Assembly: GCA_014281115.1 (NCBI GenBank) | Contig: JACONQ010000012.1 | Span: forward strand, 2,480,001-2,544,000 | Reading direction: 5' to 3' | DNA from: Laburnicola sp. R22_1 | Taxonomy: Eukaryota > Ascomycota > Dothideomycetes > Pleosporales > Didymosphaeriaceae | Length of the DNA stretch: 64,000 nucleotides | In this document: piece after piece, positions 1 through 9,364 of the stretch | Numbering within the stretch: the stretch's first letter is position 1 | Layout: every line of letters starts with the position of its first letter | Program-made: the position numbers and the translations under genes | The notes under the pieces: generated by a model | The model's database searches: none | Told to the model about the DNA's origin: nothing | Seen by the model: only the letters and a program-made list of their open reading frames with translations

Positions 1-417
1 CTGCAATTGCCTCTTTTGTTTGTTTGACCTATCAAAATTGCAGCAGCAGCTTTTTGTTTGGTTGACGTTGTCAATTCAAACAAAATTCAAACAAAATATT
101 GAGGCATGTTTGGTTGTTGACAACCCTGATCCTTACTCTCTAGCCTAGCCTTTGCCTCTGCACCTGCTCGTAGTTGTAAGGGGCTACGCTCGAGGAGCTA
201 TCGCACAGGTATACTGGAGTTATATTCGATACAGAGTAAGCTATAGCTAGCTAGAAGGCTTAAATATGTGTGTGAGCGATAACGCGACGTAGCTCGCTCT
301 ACGCGTTGATCTGAGCGTCGTTCGCGGATGCACTCAACCGAGATATCATCGAGGTACTACCGATTGGGCATCAGCCCATCACAGTAATCTGCATAGTAGC
401 GGTATTACTACGTTCGG
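1..417. other. No gene recognised
   Basis: The first ~130 bp are rich in TTTGTTTG and CAAACAAAA strings and could be the decayed end of a mobile element, but no partner end is visible. The remainder shows no convincing reading frame. Confidence 0.4.
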
Positions 418-1129
418 CTACGCACAGTCCTGCTGCCTACTACTACTACTTCTACTACCTCTACTGCCTCCGCTTTTAGTGCTGCCTTGGCTACTCTCTT
501 GATTGCAGAGGTAATCCATTATACCGCACTTCCAACACGTATGCACCTCTCTGCTATACCTTACCCTTCTACGAACCTCCTCAGCCTCTACTGTATCTAT
601 CCGCGGGCATTGTAGAAGACTATGTCTCGCTGCCTCCTGCTCTTGCCTGCCTATCTCGCCTGCTAAACTCGCTCTACCGTCGAACACCTTATGCACAATA
701 GCCTAGCAGTACGGGCAGGTAGAGGAGGCTAGCTTATCTAGCTTTGCACGTACAGCCTGCTCCTGGACTGCCTGTACAGCCTGCTCCTGGACTGCCTGTA
801 CAGCCTGCTCCTGGACTGCCTGTACAGCCTGCTCCTGGACTGCCTGTACAGCCTGCTTGTCTTGCCACGCTCTGCGTCTACCAATCTGCTGCTCCTCGCA
901 GTTGTCGCAAACAACTACCTCTGCTGCTGGCTCTCTTGCCTGCAGCTTAGCGCAGGACAGCTGCTTACCGTCTATATACTGGCTTATAACCTTTCGCCGG
1001 TAGTCTGCTGTGCGCACAAAGGCCTCTATAGCCTGAGTATTATCTATCGCCTGCTTGTGCTGCTTGTGCTGCTCGTGCTGCTGGTGCTGCTGCTGGTGCT
1101 GCTGCCCCTCCTCCTCCTCCTCCTCCTCC

Positions 1130-1161
<32 letters not shown>

Positions 1162-2110
1162 GCCTTCCGCAGCGACTAGCCGGACGCAGTAGCAGAGCAG
1201 CCGTGCCCATAGCCTGGCTGCACGCTGCTGGCTGCCCTTATTCTGCATCTGACCCAGCGGCTGTACGTCTGCCTCGCTTGGTTTGGGGCTTCGCAGCCAC
1301 CGCAGCGTGTCTATTGAGAGCGTGCTGAGCCCACATGCAGCTTGCTCTACTAGGTCCTCTACCGCTAGCACCACCTGCTGTAGCTCTAGCTCATCGTCGC
1401 CTGGCGGCCAAATAGCGTACGAGAGTAGCTTCCAGTCTGGGTAGACCGCTAGGTGCTCGTTCCATCGCGTCCGCTTGAACCAGCCAGTACGGTCCTTGGC
1501 TGATCCCCCCTCGGCCATGCGATTAATCGCCTCGCTGTCTTCGCGCTCTAGAGCCTCTAGGCTCAAGGACAGGAGAGCAAGCCTCTGCTGCTCTTGCTGC
1601 TCTTGCTGCTGCTGCTGCTCTTGCTGCTCTTCTGCCTGCACGACGAAGTAACGGACGTAGCGCCGCTCGCGGAAGAAGGTCTGCACCTTGACATGCTGCC
1701 AGAGCTGCGCTGCGTGCTCTCTATACGAGACAGCTGTAGGAGATGACCAGCGTGAAAGCTTAATACCATGCTGCTAGTTGATATGCTGCCGTATCTTCGT
1801 GCGACTTGTGCTAATAAAGTTGCAGGTTCTACTGTCGCCATCTCTATAGTTATCTCTGCTGCTACTGCTACTGCTACTACTGCTACTGCGGCTGCAACAG
1901 CAGAGGAACGCATCCTGCGCTGGTCCTAGCGCGTTGATAGGAGGGCAGTAAGGCGCTGGCTGGGTAACCTCTGCTGGCGGCAGGACGTCTAGATGCGCGT
2001 ACGAGGTAAGTAGTGCTCTCCTCTCTGCTGCAGGCATGCTGTGGTGTTGCTTGAGGTGCTTGTCAAGGCCATAGACAGCGCAGTGATGCTCGCGGCATAG
2101 AAGCACGCTA
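418..2110 (-). pseudogene. Truncated OrsD-type zinc-finger protein (N-terminal region of a telomere-linked-helicase-like protein)
   Basis: One reading frame runs leftwards from the transposon junction at 2112 to a TAG at 418, interrupted only by TAG codons at 1774-1776 and 703-705. It begins with a C2H2-like finger (LLCREHHCAVYGLDKHLKQHH region). It continues with a conserved tryptophan-rich segment (TRWNEHLAVYPDW, LRWLRSP, LWARLLCYCVRL) of the kind seen in OrsD/DUF3505 proteins and in N-terminal regions of telomere-linked RecQ-type helicases. A poly-Glu tract follows (about 1109-1170). Next is an eight-codon repeat QAVQAVQE encoded by a 24-bp tandem repeat (about 749-860), and then Cys pairs CPYC and CWKCG. 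The real N terminus is lost where a pogo element inserted at the TA at 2111-2112. Both internal stops can be explained by CAG to TAG. The family call rests on remembered pattern, not a search; non-functionality is likely. Confidence 0.6.
749..860. repeat. 24-bp coding tandem repeat
   Basis: About 4.5 near-identical copies of a 24-bp unit (TACAGCCTGCTCCTGGACTG core) lie inside the zinc-finger pseudogene, encoding QAVQAVQE on the minus strand. The near identity of the units points to recent expansion or homogenisation. Confidence 0.8.
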
Positions 2111-2112
2111 TA

Positions 2113-4246
2113 CCGTGGGTCACCACCTCGTGCACGGCCCCACCTCGTGCACGGCCAACACCAAATCTCCCGCACTTTCAGAATCGCTTTACACCACCAA
2201 TATACACCCAATGGAGGCTGCCCTAGAGTCGTTAAAATCGCTGAAGCTTAGAGAGAAGCCTAATTATACTCAGACTGCGAAAAAGTACGGTGTTGATCGA
2301 ACGTTGCTGTCGAAGCGTCACCGCGGGGTTATCGGCAGCTATGCGGAGAAAGTCGATAATATGCGCCTTCTCAACTCTACACAGGAAACTGAGCTCGTAC
2401 AATATATTGATAAGCTCTGTGTACGAGGGCTACCACCTACAAGGGAGATGATACGGAATTTCGCAGCAGAAATAGCAGGAAAAGAGCCAGGAAAAAACTG
2501 GGTTGATCGCTTTATTGCGCGGCATCACATTGAGCTTGTATCTCGATGGGCATCTGGCATTGATTCCACACGCCACAGAGCTGACTCTGCCTTCAAATAC
2601 GCCCTATATTTTAAGCTCCTAGACCAGAAGATAACTTAGTACGATATCGAGGCTCGCAATATCTACAATATGGATGAGAAGGGCTTCTTGATTGGTGTGC
2701 TGTCAAAAATGAAGCGCGTGTTCTCCCGCCATCGATATGATCACGGAGGCGTGAAACAAGCACTCTAGGACGGCAATAGGGAGTGGATAACTACGATAGC
2801 CTGTATTTGCGCCGACGGCAGCTATCTCACGCCTGCGCTGATTTATTAGGCTGTTTCTGGCAAGATACAAGACTCATGGCTTTAAGATTTTGACCCTGCA
2901 GAGCACAAAACCTTCTTCGCCTCATCGCCCAGTGGATGGACCAACAACAAGCTAGGGCTCGCATGGCTTGAATAGGTGTTCAATCGCGAAACAAAAGCAA
3001 AGGCAAGACAATCATATCGTCTACTTATCCTTAACGGCCATGGCTCACATATATCGATGGAGTTTATTAAGTTTTGCGACAACAATCGGATTCTTCTGGC
3101 CATCTATCCTCCCCACGCTACCCACACCTTGCAGCCGCTCGACGTCTGCCTTTTCAAGCCTCTATCAACTGCCTACTCAAACAAGCTCTCCGAGTTCATG
3201 TATAGCTGCCAGGGCATCTCCGCGATTACAAAAAGAGACTTCTTCCGCTTGTTCTATAAGGCCTGGCATACAACGTTTAAGGAAAAGACGATCTTAACGG
3301 CTTTTCAAGTCACAGGGCTTTCGCCGTTAGACCCAGAGGCTATACTTAAGAAGTTTAAAATAGAGGAGACTGAGAGGCCCTCATCAAGCGATAGTACTAC
3401 TTCCGTACTCAGCGCTTCAGATTGGAGAAAGATTGAGCGATTACTGCGCCAGGTAGTGGAGGATATCTACGATCGACGCTCCCAACAGCTAAGCCAGACG
3501 ATTCACGTGATGGCTGTACAAAAACAGCTCCTCCAGCATGAAAACGAGCGACTCAGAGGGGCCTTTGTTAATAAGAAGAAGCGCCGTTAACGTGGCAGGC
3601 CTCTATTACTTAAGGCACCGCAGGAGTATAATGGTGGAGCTATATTCTGGTCGCCATCCAAAGTCAAGGACGCCCGCGATCGCCAAGCACCAAAGGATGC
3701 CGACGAGCAGCTACTACAACAACAGAAGTCTGAGGAGATTAAGCGTAGGGAGCAGCAGAAGCAGGAGAAGGCTACCATGCTTGAAGAGAGGCAGCGCATA
3801 AGAGAGGTGGCCAAAGAAATACGCCTTCAAGAACAGCGCGAGAAGGCCGTGCAGCGCGAAGAAGCTAGGATCGCGCGCGAAGCCAAAAAGCAACTCCAAC
3901 AAGATATACAATTCTCCAAAAAGGGTAATAGACGCCGTTAAAAGGCCTTTGCACCACCTCCTTAAGTCGCTGAGGAGACAGAGGATGTTGGTGTGGATAT
4001 ATCATCTGTAGTTAATGTGGTGCCTACACCCGGCCCTGCCACGCGCACCCGCAAAGTACGCCTCCCACAGAGGTATCGCACGTAGTTTATCGTTACCAAT
4101 CAATCAAATAGGTCCTTAAAAGCCCTCCACTAAAAAATCTCGCGATAATACAATATATATGCGACTCTACAGCTGCAAAAGTTGTGGGTGTGGGCATCTG
4201 GAAACCGTGCACCAGGTGGGGCCGTGCACCAGGTGGTGACCCACGG
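2113..4246 (+). mobile_element. pogo/Fot1-like DNA transposon (element A)
   Basis: A 2,134-bp element flanked by TA at 2111-2112 and 4247-4248. The TIRs cover 2113-2154 and 4205-4246 (about 42 bp, 2 mismatches) and begin CCGTGGGTCACCACCT. Each TIR carries two direct copies of CACCTSGTGCACGG at a 17-bp period (starts 2124 and 2141 on the left). Inside is one plus-strand transposase relic. The element inserted into the OrsD-type zinc-finger gene and directly abuts element B, with which it shares a TA. Confidence 0.9.
2211..4085 (+). pseudogene. pogo/Fot1 DDE transposase, stop-riddled
   Basis: The frame from ATG 2211 to TAG 4083-4085 (625 codons) holds a psq-type HTH, a CENP-B-type HTH (LPPTREMIRNFA ... 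NWVDRF), the DDE_1 domain and a Lys/Gln-rich coiled-coil tail. In-frame stops (for example at 2638, 2767, 2848, 2884, 2971, 3587, 3940 and 3964) fall where relatives have Gln or Trp, the pattern expected from RIP C-to-T changes. The first catalytic Asp (YNMDEKGF) and the third (LQPLDVCLF) are kept, but the second reads LNGHGSH where the family has LDGHGSH, so Asp has become Asn. The protein cannot be catalytically active. Confidence 0.9.
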
Positions 4247-4248
4247 TA

Positions 4249-6163
4249 AGCCAAGGGTCCTAGTTTCCGACAGCCCCGTGTTTCCGACACCCTGCAAAGC
4301 CCCGCCGCCGTCACCACCCTGGTTACGAATGTGTTCACAACTTTGTCAAATAAATCTCTAAAAACACAAAATAAACTACATTTAAAGAGCTTTAATCGCT
4401 TTCTTCGTCTACACTTAAATTATGGGCAAGATACCGTTGTGTTAGTTGTTAATCCCGTGCCAAACGTCAAACTAATGCCTGCTCCACTTCCTCCTTAGAG
4501 CAACTCTCCTCCACCTCCTGCGTTAGGCTTCTCGCCTTGCGAACACGTTAGGAGGGCTCCTAATTAGTCTAAGAGAGAACCTCTGCAAGACTCGCAAAGC
4601 AATTATTTGGATTAATTGCGACTTTGCGGCGTTTTAGCGGATTTGCTTGCTTAACATGCTTGCGTAAGGAAGCAATCTTACAATCCTTTATAGAGACCTT
4701 TATTGCGATATAGTCTAGCGCTGTGGCAGCAAGCTAAATATATTATTGTGTAGCTAGAGAGCTGTTCTTCCTAGAAAATAGCTTCACAATGTCGCCACCG
4801 CGTTTTAGCGTCCTAATATCTATAGTAGAAGAGGGGGGTGTCAACAGCCGTTGGCGCACTACAACCCACCAAGAACCCAAGGGCTTATCCACGCTCTTAG
4901 GATACAGCCCTGTCGCCTTCCACCCAGCTCGTACGCACTGCTCTCGAAGACCGATTTTACGCGCTTCTGCATAAAATTCAAGAAATCTAGCCTTCCTAAC
5001 CTTTGTTGCATCTGTTAGAGCTGTATGCTCGCTAAGGAACCGCCAATACGCTGCCTTTAGACTTAAGAAACAACTAAGATCTAAAGGCTAGAGTACATGT
5101 GAAGTATAGGCAGGCAAAAAGAGCAAGTAAACATTATTTAGGTAATATATAGTTATAAATTCGTCTGAGGTATGACTGCTATAACCGTCGATAATAAGCA
5201 ACTATGCCTCAGATGGATTGTTAGGCTCAGTCTGGGGCAAGAACACCTTCTCTAGCCACTTAATAGCAATTTCGTTGCTCGTCCATCTATTTTGCGAGAA
5301 GGTAACATGCTAGCTAGGATATTAAGCTAAAAACTCCCACTTAAACCACTGCTCCTAGATGCTTTTGGCCTTAAAGATAATAAGGGGGTCTAGAGCGACA
5401 CTAAGCGCGGAGATACACTCTATTACAGAGGTCTAAGTATAGGCATTTACTATCTTAACTAGTACAGAGTTTAGATTTTCCTGCAAGGAGCTAATAACAA
5501 GCCTATTAATACCCTGGCCTTCTATAATGCCGCCCTCGTTGGCGTTGTACCTCCGTTGGGGGGAAATCCAGCTCACGGTCCCGTACAGGTCGAACAAGTG
5601 CCTAATATTATCTGGAGTAGTTGCATTTATGCGTTCCTAGTTAGTCCAGCGGCCTAACTTTGTCTTAATAGCCAGGTGGCGCCGCAAAAAGTGATTAGAC
5701 CACTTCCTCCCTAGGTTCCTATAGTCACCCTCTTGCTTAAGCACACTAGTTGCGATGGCTCGCACTTGCGCATGCGTTGGCGCGTAACTAAGGGCCTCCT
5801 GCTAGAGAATCTAGTGCTCTAGATGCTCTTCTTAAACAGTTGTAAGCCGCTGTTCACTATTATAAGCGTGTTAGTAAGGTTAGGCACTATTAAAGCGGCT
5901 GCAAAGAGTGTTCTGTGGTATCCTATACTAAGCAGTAGCAGTGGCTAAAGCGACCCCAGATTCGAGGTCTGCAAGTGCATTTTAGACGTCGCCCTCTGTA
6001 TATCTAGCCATTAGAAGACAGAAAAAATAATGCAAAAAGATGAATTGAAATTAATAAAGAATTGAATTTTTAAGAACTTATATTCGGTTGTAGTGCATGA
6101 TGAGGAGGCGCGGTTGTGGGGCTGTCCGAAACACGGGGGTGTCGGAAACTAGGACCCCTGGCT
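4249..6163 (-). mobile_element. pogo-like DNA transposon (element B)
   Basis: A 1,915-bp element with imperfect ~43-bp TIRs: the left starts AGCCAAGGGTCCTAGTTTCC and the right is its complement with about 4 mismatches. It is flanked by TA at 4247-4248 and 6164-6165. Within the TIR TTTCCGACA occurs twice, 17 bp apart (4264 and 4281). The left TA is also the right-hand TA of element A, so one element inserted at the target duplication of the other. Confidence 0.85.
4392..6011 (-). pseudogene. pogo-family DDE transposase relic
   Basis: Reading the minus strand from ATG at 6011 to TAA at 4392-4394 gives one frame with a dozen or more TAG/TAA codons. Recognisable parts are a CENP-B-type HTH with RNLGRKWSNHFLRRH, then DDE_1 motifs: RYNANEGG (family NADEGG, first Asp lost), LIIDGYSSH (second Asp kept) and PLDLSCF (third Asp kept). 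Downstream come WKATGLYP and a basic tail ending SVDEESD. It is more heavily mutated than the transposases of elements A and C, so it may be older or have passed more RIP cycles. Confidence 0.8.
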
Positions 6164-6237
6164 TAGAGTAGATAGTGCGTAAACATAGCGACGATTATCT
6201 ATCGTAAAAGTTGTGTAAGAGTATTGCGTTGCTGTAG

Positions 6238-6450
6238 ATGGCGATCGCGAGCGTGAGCGCGTCGCGTAACTATGGGGTCTGGTATTCGCGGTTAGGGTTA
6301 ACTCTAACCCTAACCCTAGTGCAGCCATCCAATAAGCGAGCGCCAGCGATCGCGCAACTATGGGGACTGATGTTTCGCACAACCATGGGGACCGCGCTAG
6401 CGCTGCAGCCAATTAGCGCGCGCGGCGATCGCGCAACTATGGGGACGGTC
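6238..6450. repeat. GC-rich repeat patch with interstitial telomere-like palindrome
   Basis: GCGATCGCGCAACTATGGGGAC or a close variant occurs three times (near 6241, 6345 and 6425). The last two copies lie in units that begin GCAGCCA, about 83 bp apart. Between the first and second copies lies a head-to-head telomere-like motif at about 6290-6318: one and a half TTAGGG units followed at once by about two and a half CTAACC units. No gene is evident. Confidence 0.7.
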
Positions 6451-6965
6451 CCCATACTTGCGGGTGTTCATACGAATAGAGAGTGTCCTATAGTCCTACA
6501 CTGTCCTAGAGTCCTATGTTTTCCTATGCGTGGTACATTGTGGGATCTTGTGGGATATTGTGGGACACACGTGACTTGTCCTATAGTGGCGTTCCGCCAA
6601 GCCTGTGGGATCACGTGCCCTGCAGAGTGGCGTTATCTATCGGTCCTCATATGCTGACCTGTTCGACGAATACCCCTTGTTGAATCCTGCTATCTCTTCC
6701 TACATAGATTATCGTGTCTCTCTCTTCAGGTTCGTAACAGCTGTCACCTGCTCTTTGCAAGCGTCTCTAGAACTGGACTAAGAAAAGCGTCCGATAGCCC
6801 TGCTCCCTGCATGTTTGTAGTCGCTTCTTCGTTAACACCCTAAGCTAACATCCGCTAGTAGAATAGAACAAGCTTGAATATACCCTGCACTGAGCGCGTT
6901 GAAAGGCTAGCGAATTTCTTATCAGACCTAAGTACTGTTACATCGCCTTTTAAGCTAGAAGGGTA
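6451..6965. other. Intergenic, GTCCTA/TGTGGGA-rich
   Basis: Short direct and inverted echoes (TGTCCTA, GTCCTA, TTGTGGGA) cluster at 6480-6610 and may be the remnant of a small non-autonomous element. I could not define ends. No gene seen. Confidence 0.3.
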
Positions 6966-9087
6966 CCCTGTCTCGGCAGTCAATGCGCACCGTCACTCAA
7001 TGCGCAACCCCAACATGACGCGCCCCAACTTTGACGCGCCTCAACTCCACTAATATGGACCCAATTAACGCCGCGATAGCAGCAATCGAAGCGCAAGAAC
7101 CAGGAGAATTTTTATCATACAATAAAATCGCCAAAGAATTTGGTGTTGTACGCTCTACGTTGACGCGCAGGCACCAACGCGTCACGCAGGCGCGTACTAT
7201 CACTGATGGTACACGTCGTCTACTCCATCCACAACAAGAAAAGGGGCTTCTACAATATATCACCTACCTTACTGAGCGTGGCCTTCCTCCTACACGGCAG
7301 ATAATACAAAATTTTGCTTCCTACATGGCAAAAAGAGACGTCAGCATGTCCTGGGTTGATCGCTTTGTTAGGCGCAACCCCGACTCCTTGATCTCACAAT
7401 AGACAACTAGGCTTGACAGCAATCGCCACAAGACTGATTCAGAGGCAAAATACAGGCTCTACTTTAAGCTTCTACACAAGAAAATTACAGAGTATAGTGT
7501 AGAGCCTCAGCATACGTACAATATGGACGAGAAAGGCTTCCTCCTTAGTATCACTGGCCGCTCAAAAGGATCTTCGATAGGCCTCTATATGAGAGTCGCC
7601 AAGTAAGGCAATCTATATAGGACGGCAGCCGTAAGTGAATCTCGCTTATCGCATGTATATGCGCTGACGGATCTACTGTTGATCTAGCGCTAATCTATCG
7701 ATCTGACGCCGCGACTCTACAATTAAGCTGGGTTGAAGAAATCAACGTCAATTCTCACAGAGTCTTTATCACCTCATCAACCTCTGGATGGTTAAACAAT
7801 GAGATAGGGCTTTAATGGCTTAAACAGGTGTTTGATCGCTGTACAAAGGAGAAGGCTTAACGGCAGTGGCGACTCCTAGTCCTTAATGGGCATGGATCTC
7901 ACGTTACTATGGATTTTATCAACTACTGCGATTAGAATAAGATCCTCCTTGCGATATTTCCCCCTCATGCGACTTATACGCTGCAGCCTCTTAACATCTG
8001 CGTATTTAAGTCTCTCTCAGCTGCCTACTCTAACGAGCTCTCCGGATACCTGTATAGGAGCCAAGGACTGTCAACAATCGCCAAAAGAGACTTTACGCTA
8101 TTCTGGAAGGCCTGGACGACGTCAGTTACGCCGCAGTTGATTACTAAAGCTTTTGAGTGTACAGGTATCTCGCCGCCAGATCTAACGCCTATCCTTAAAA
8201 GGTTTAACAAAGAGACTCTGCCAGAGCCAGAATTACTAGTGAGCTCTACCTTAGTACTTAGCGCGTCAGATTGGCGTAAAATAGAGCGACTGTTACGCTC
8301 CACTGTGAAGGATATCGCAACTGAGGAGTCGCGTAAGCTGAGCTAGACGATACACTCAATCTCTGTACAAAAGCAGCTCCTAGAGCATAAAAATAAGGGT
8401 CTCCGAGAAGCTCTTGCAAACCAGAAACGGCGTCAAACAAAAGGCAAGACTCTGCCCTTAGAGCAACCTAAGGAGTGGCATGGAGGAGCAGTTTTCTGGT
8501 CACCTGCCCGCGTACAGAGGGCGCGTAACTCGCTCAGCCAGCAGGAGGCTAAAAAACAATAGTTACAACTCCAAAAAGCTCAGCAGCAAGAGATCCATAT
8601 AGCTAATAAACAGCTTAAAGCTCGTTTACAGCAGGAGAAGCGCGTTGAGCGGGCAGCAGCCAGAGATGCGCGCGCTAAGGAGAAAGCTGATCAAGCTGCT
8701 GAGCGACGCCTCCGTCAACAGGCTCGCAAGACTCAACAACAACTTCAAAAACGTCTCAAAATTGCCAAAAAGGGAGGTCAGAAAGCTTTAAAAGCTACTC
8801 ATACAGTTATAAAGAGGAAGAAATCTACGCCAGCACCTGTACGCGTTGATGCGGCGGCATCTGCGCCATCAACGCCATCATCGCGCTGTGGCCGTATAAT
8901 CAGAACACCAAGCAGATATCTATAATCTGACTAACTAGCAATTATCTATAGCTCTATGAGAAGCCAACTCTAGAAAATCTCGCGATAAAAGCTTTTGTGT
9001 AGAGCTCTATAGCCTCATATTGCTGGCTGAGCGATTACGTTGGGGTTGCGCATTGAGTGACGGTGCGCATTGACTGCCGAGACAGGG
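6966..9087 (+). mobile_element. pogo/Fot1-like DNA transposon (element C) with perfect 49-bp TIRs
   Basis: A 2,122-bp element; the TIRs at 6966-7014 and 9039-9087 are identical over 49 bp and begin CCCTGTCTCGGCAGTC. TA flanks lie at 6964-6965 and 9088-9089. TCAATGCGCA occurs twice per TIR with a 17-bp period (6980 and 6997). The perfect TIRs contrast with the damaged coding region, which suggests a fairly recent insertion followed by RIP. Confidence 0.92.
7055..8925 (+). pseudogene. pogo/Fot1 DDE transposase with frameshift and stops
   Basis: The protein starts at ATG 7055 (MDPINAAIAAIEAQE) and shows psq-type HTH, CENP-B-type HTH (LPPTRQIIQNFA ... SWVDRF), DDE_1 and a coiled-coil, Lys/Arg-rich C terminus ending RTPSRYL at TAA 8923-8925. 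One base is missing near 7566 in a run of A (RSKR has become RSKG), shifting the frame by one. Several stops replace Gln or Trp codons. The second catalytic Asp is Asn (LNGHGSH) and the third is also Asn (LQPLNICVF); only the first (YNMDEKGF) remains. It is dead, but its TIRs could still be acted on by a related active transposase. Confidence 0.9.
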
Positions 9088-9364
9088 TATGCGTAGTGAA
9101 TATTATGCTCGTTGCCAATAACAGTGATGGCAGGCTCGAGAAGGTGTGAGGGTTAGAAAGTGGTCAAACCCTTGTCGGTGGAGATAGTCGCATCGTCTGC
9201 CGCATTCAATAGATAGATCCTCTTACACATACATCGCAAGCGCTATAACCCTTTTGTGAGAAAACAGGGAAATAGCACGCATGGCTTAACAACTACTACA
9301 TAAAATCTAGCATAATTTGGGACATACATGATGTCCTATGTATCTATAGGTAGTTGCAAAGGAT

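Noticed and set aside
749..860. CRISPR-like array of regular repeats
   Set aside because: Contiguous 24-bp units without spacers in a eukaryotic coding sequence.
862..1179. Leucine-rich plus-strand frame resembling a membrane protein
   Set aside because: Antisense to the poly-Glu and Gln/Glu repeats of the zinc-finger pseudogene; the Leu runs come from CTC/CTG repeats.
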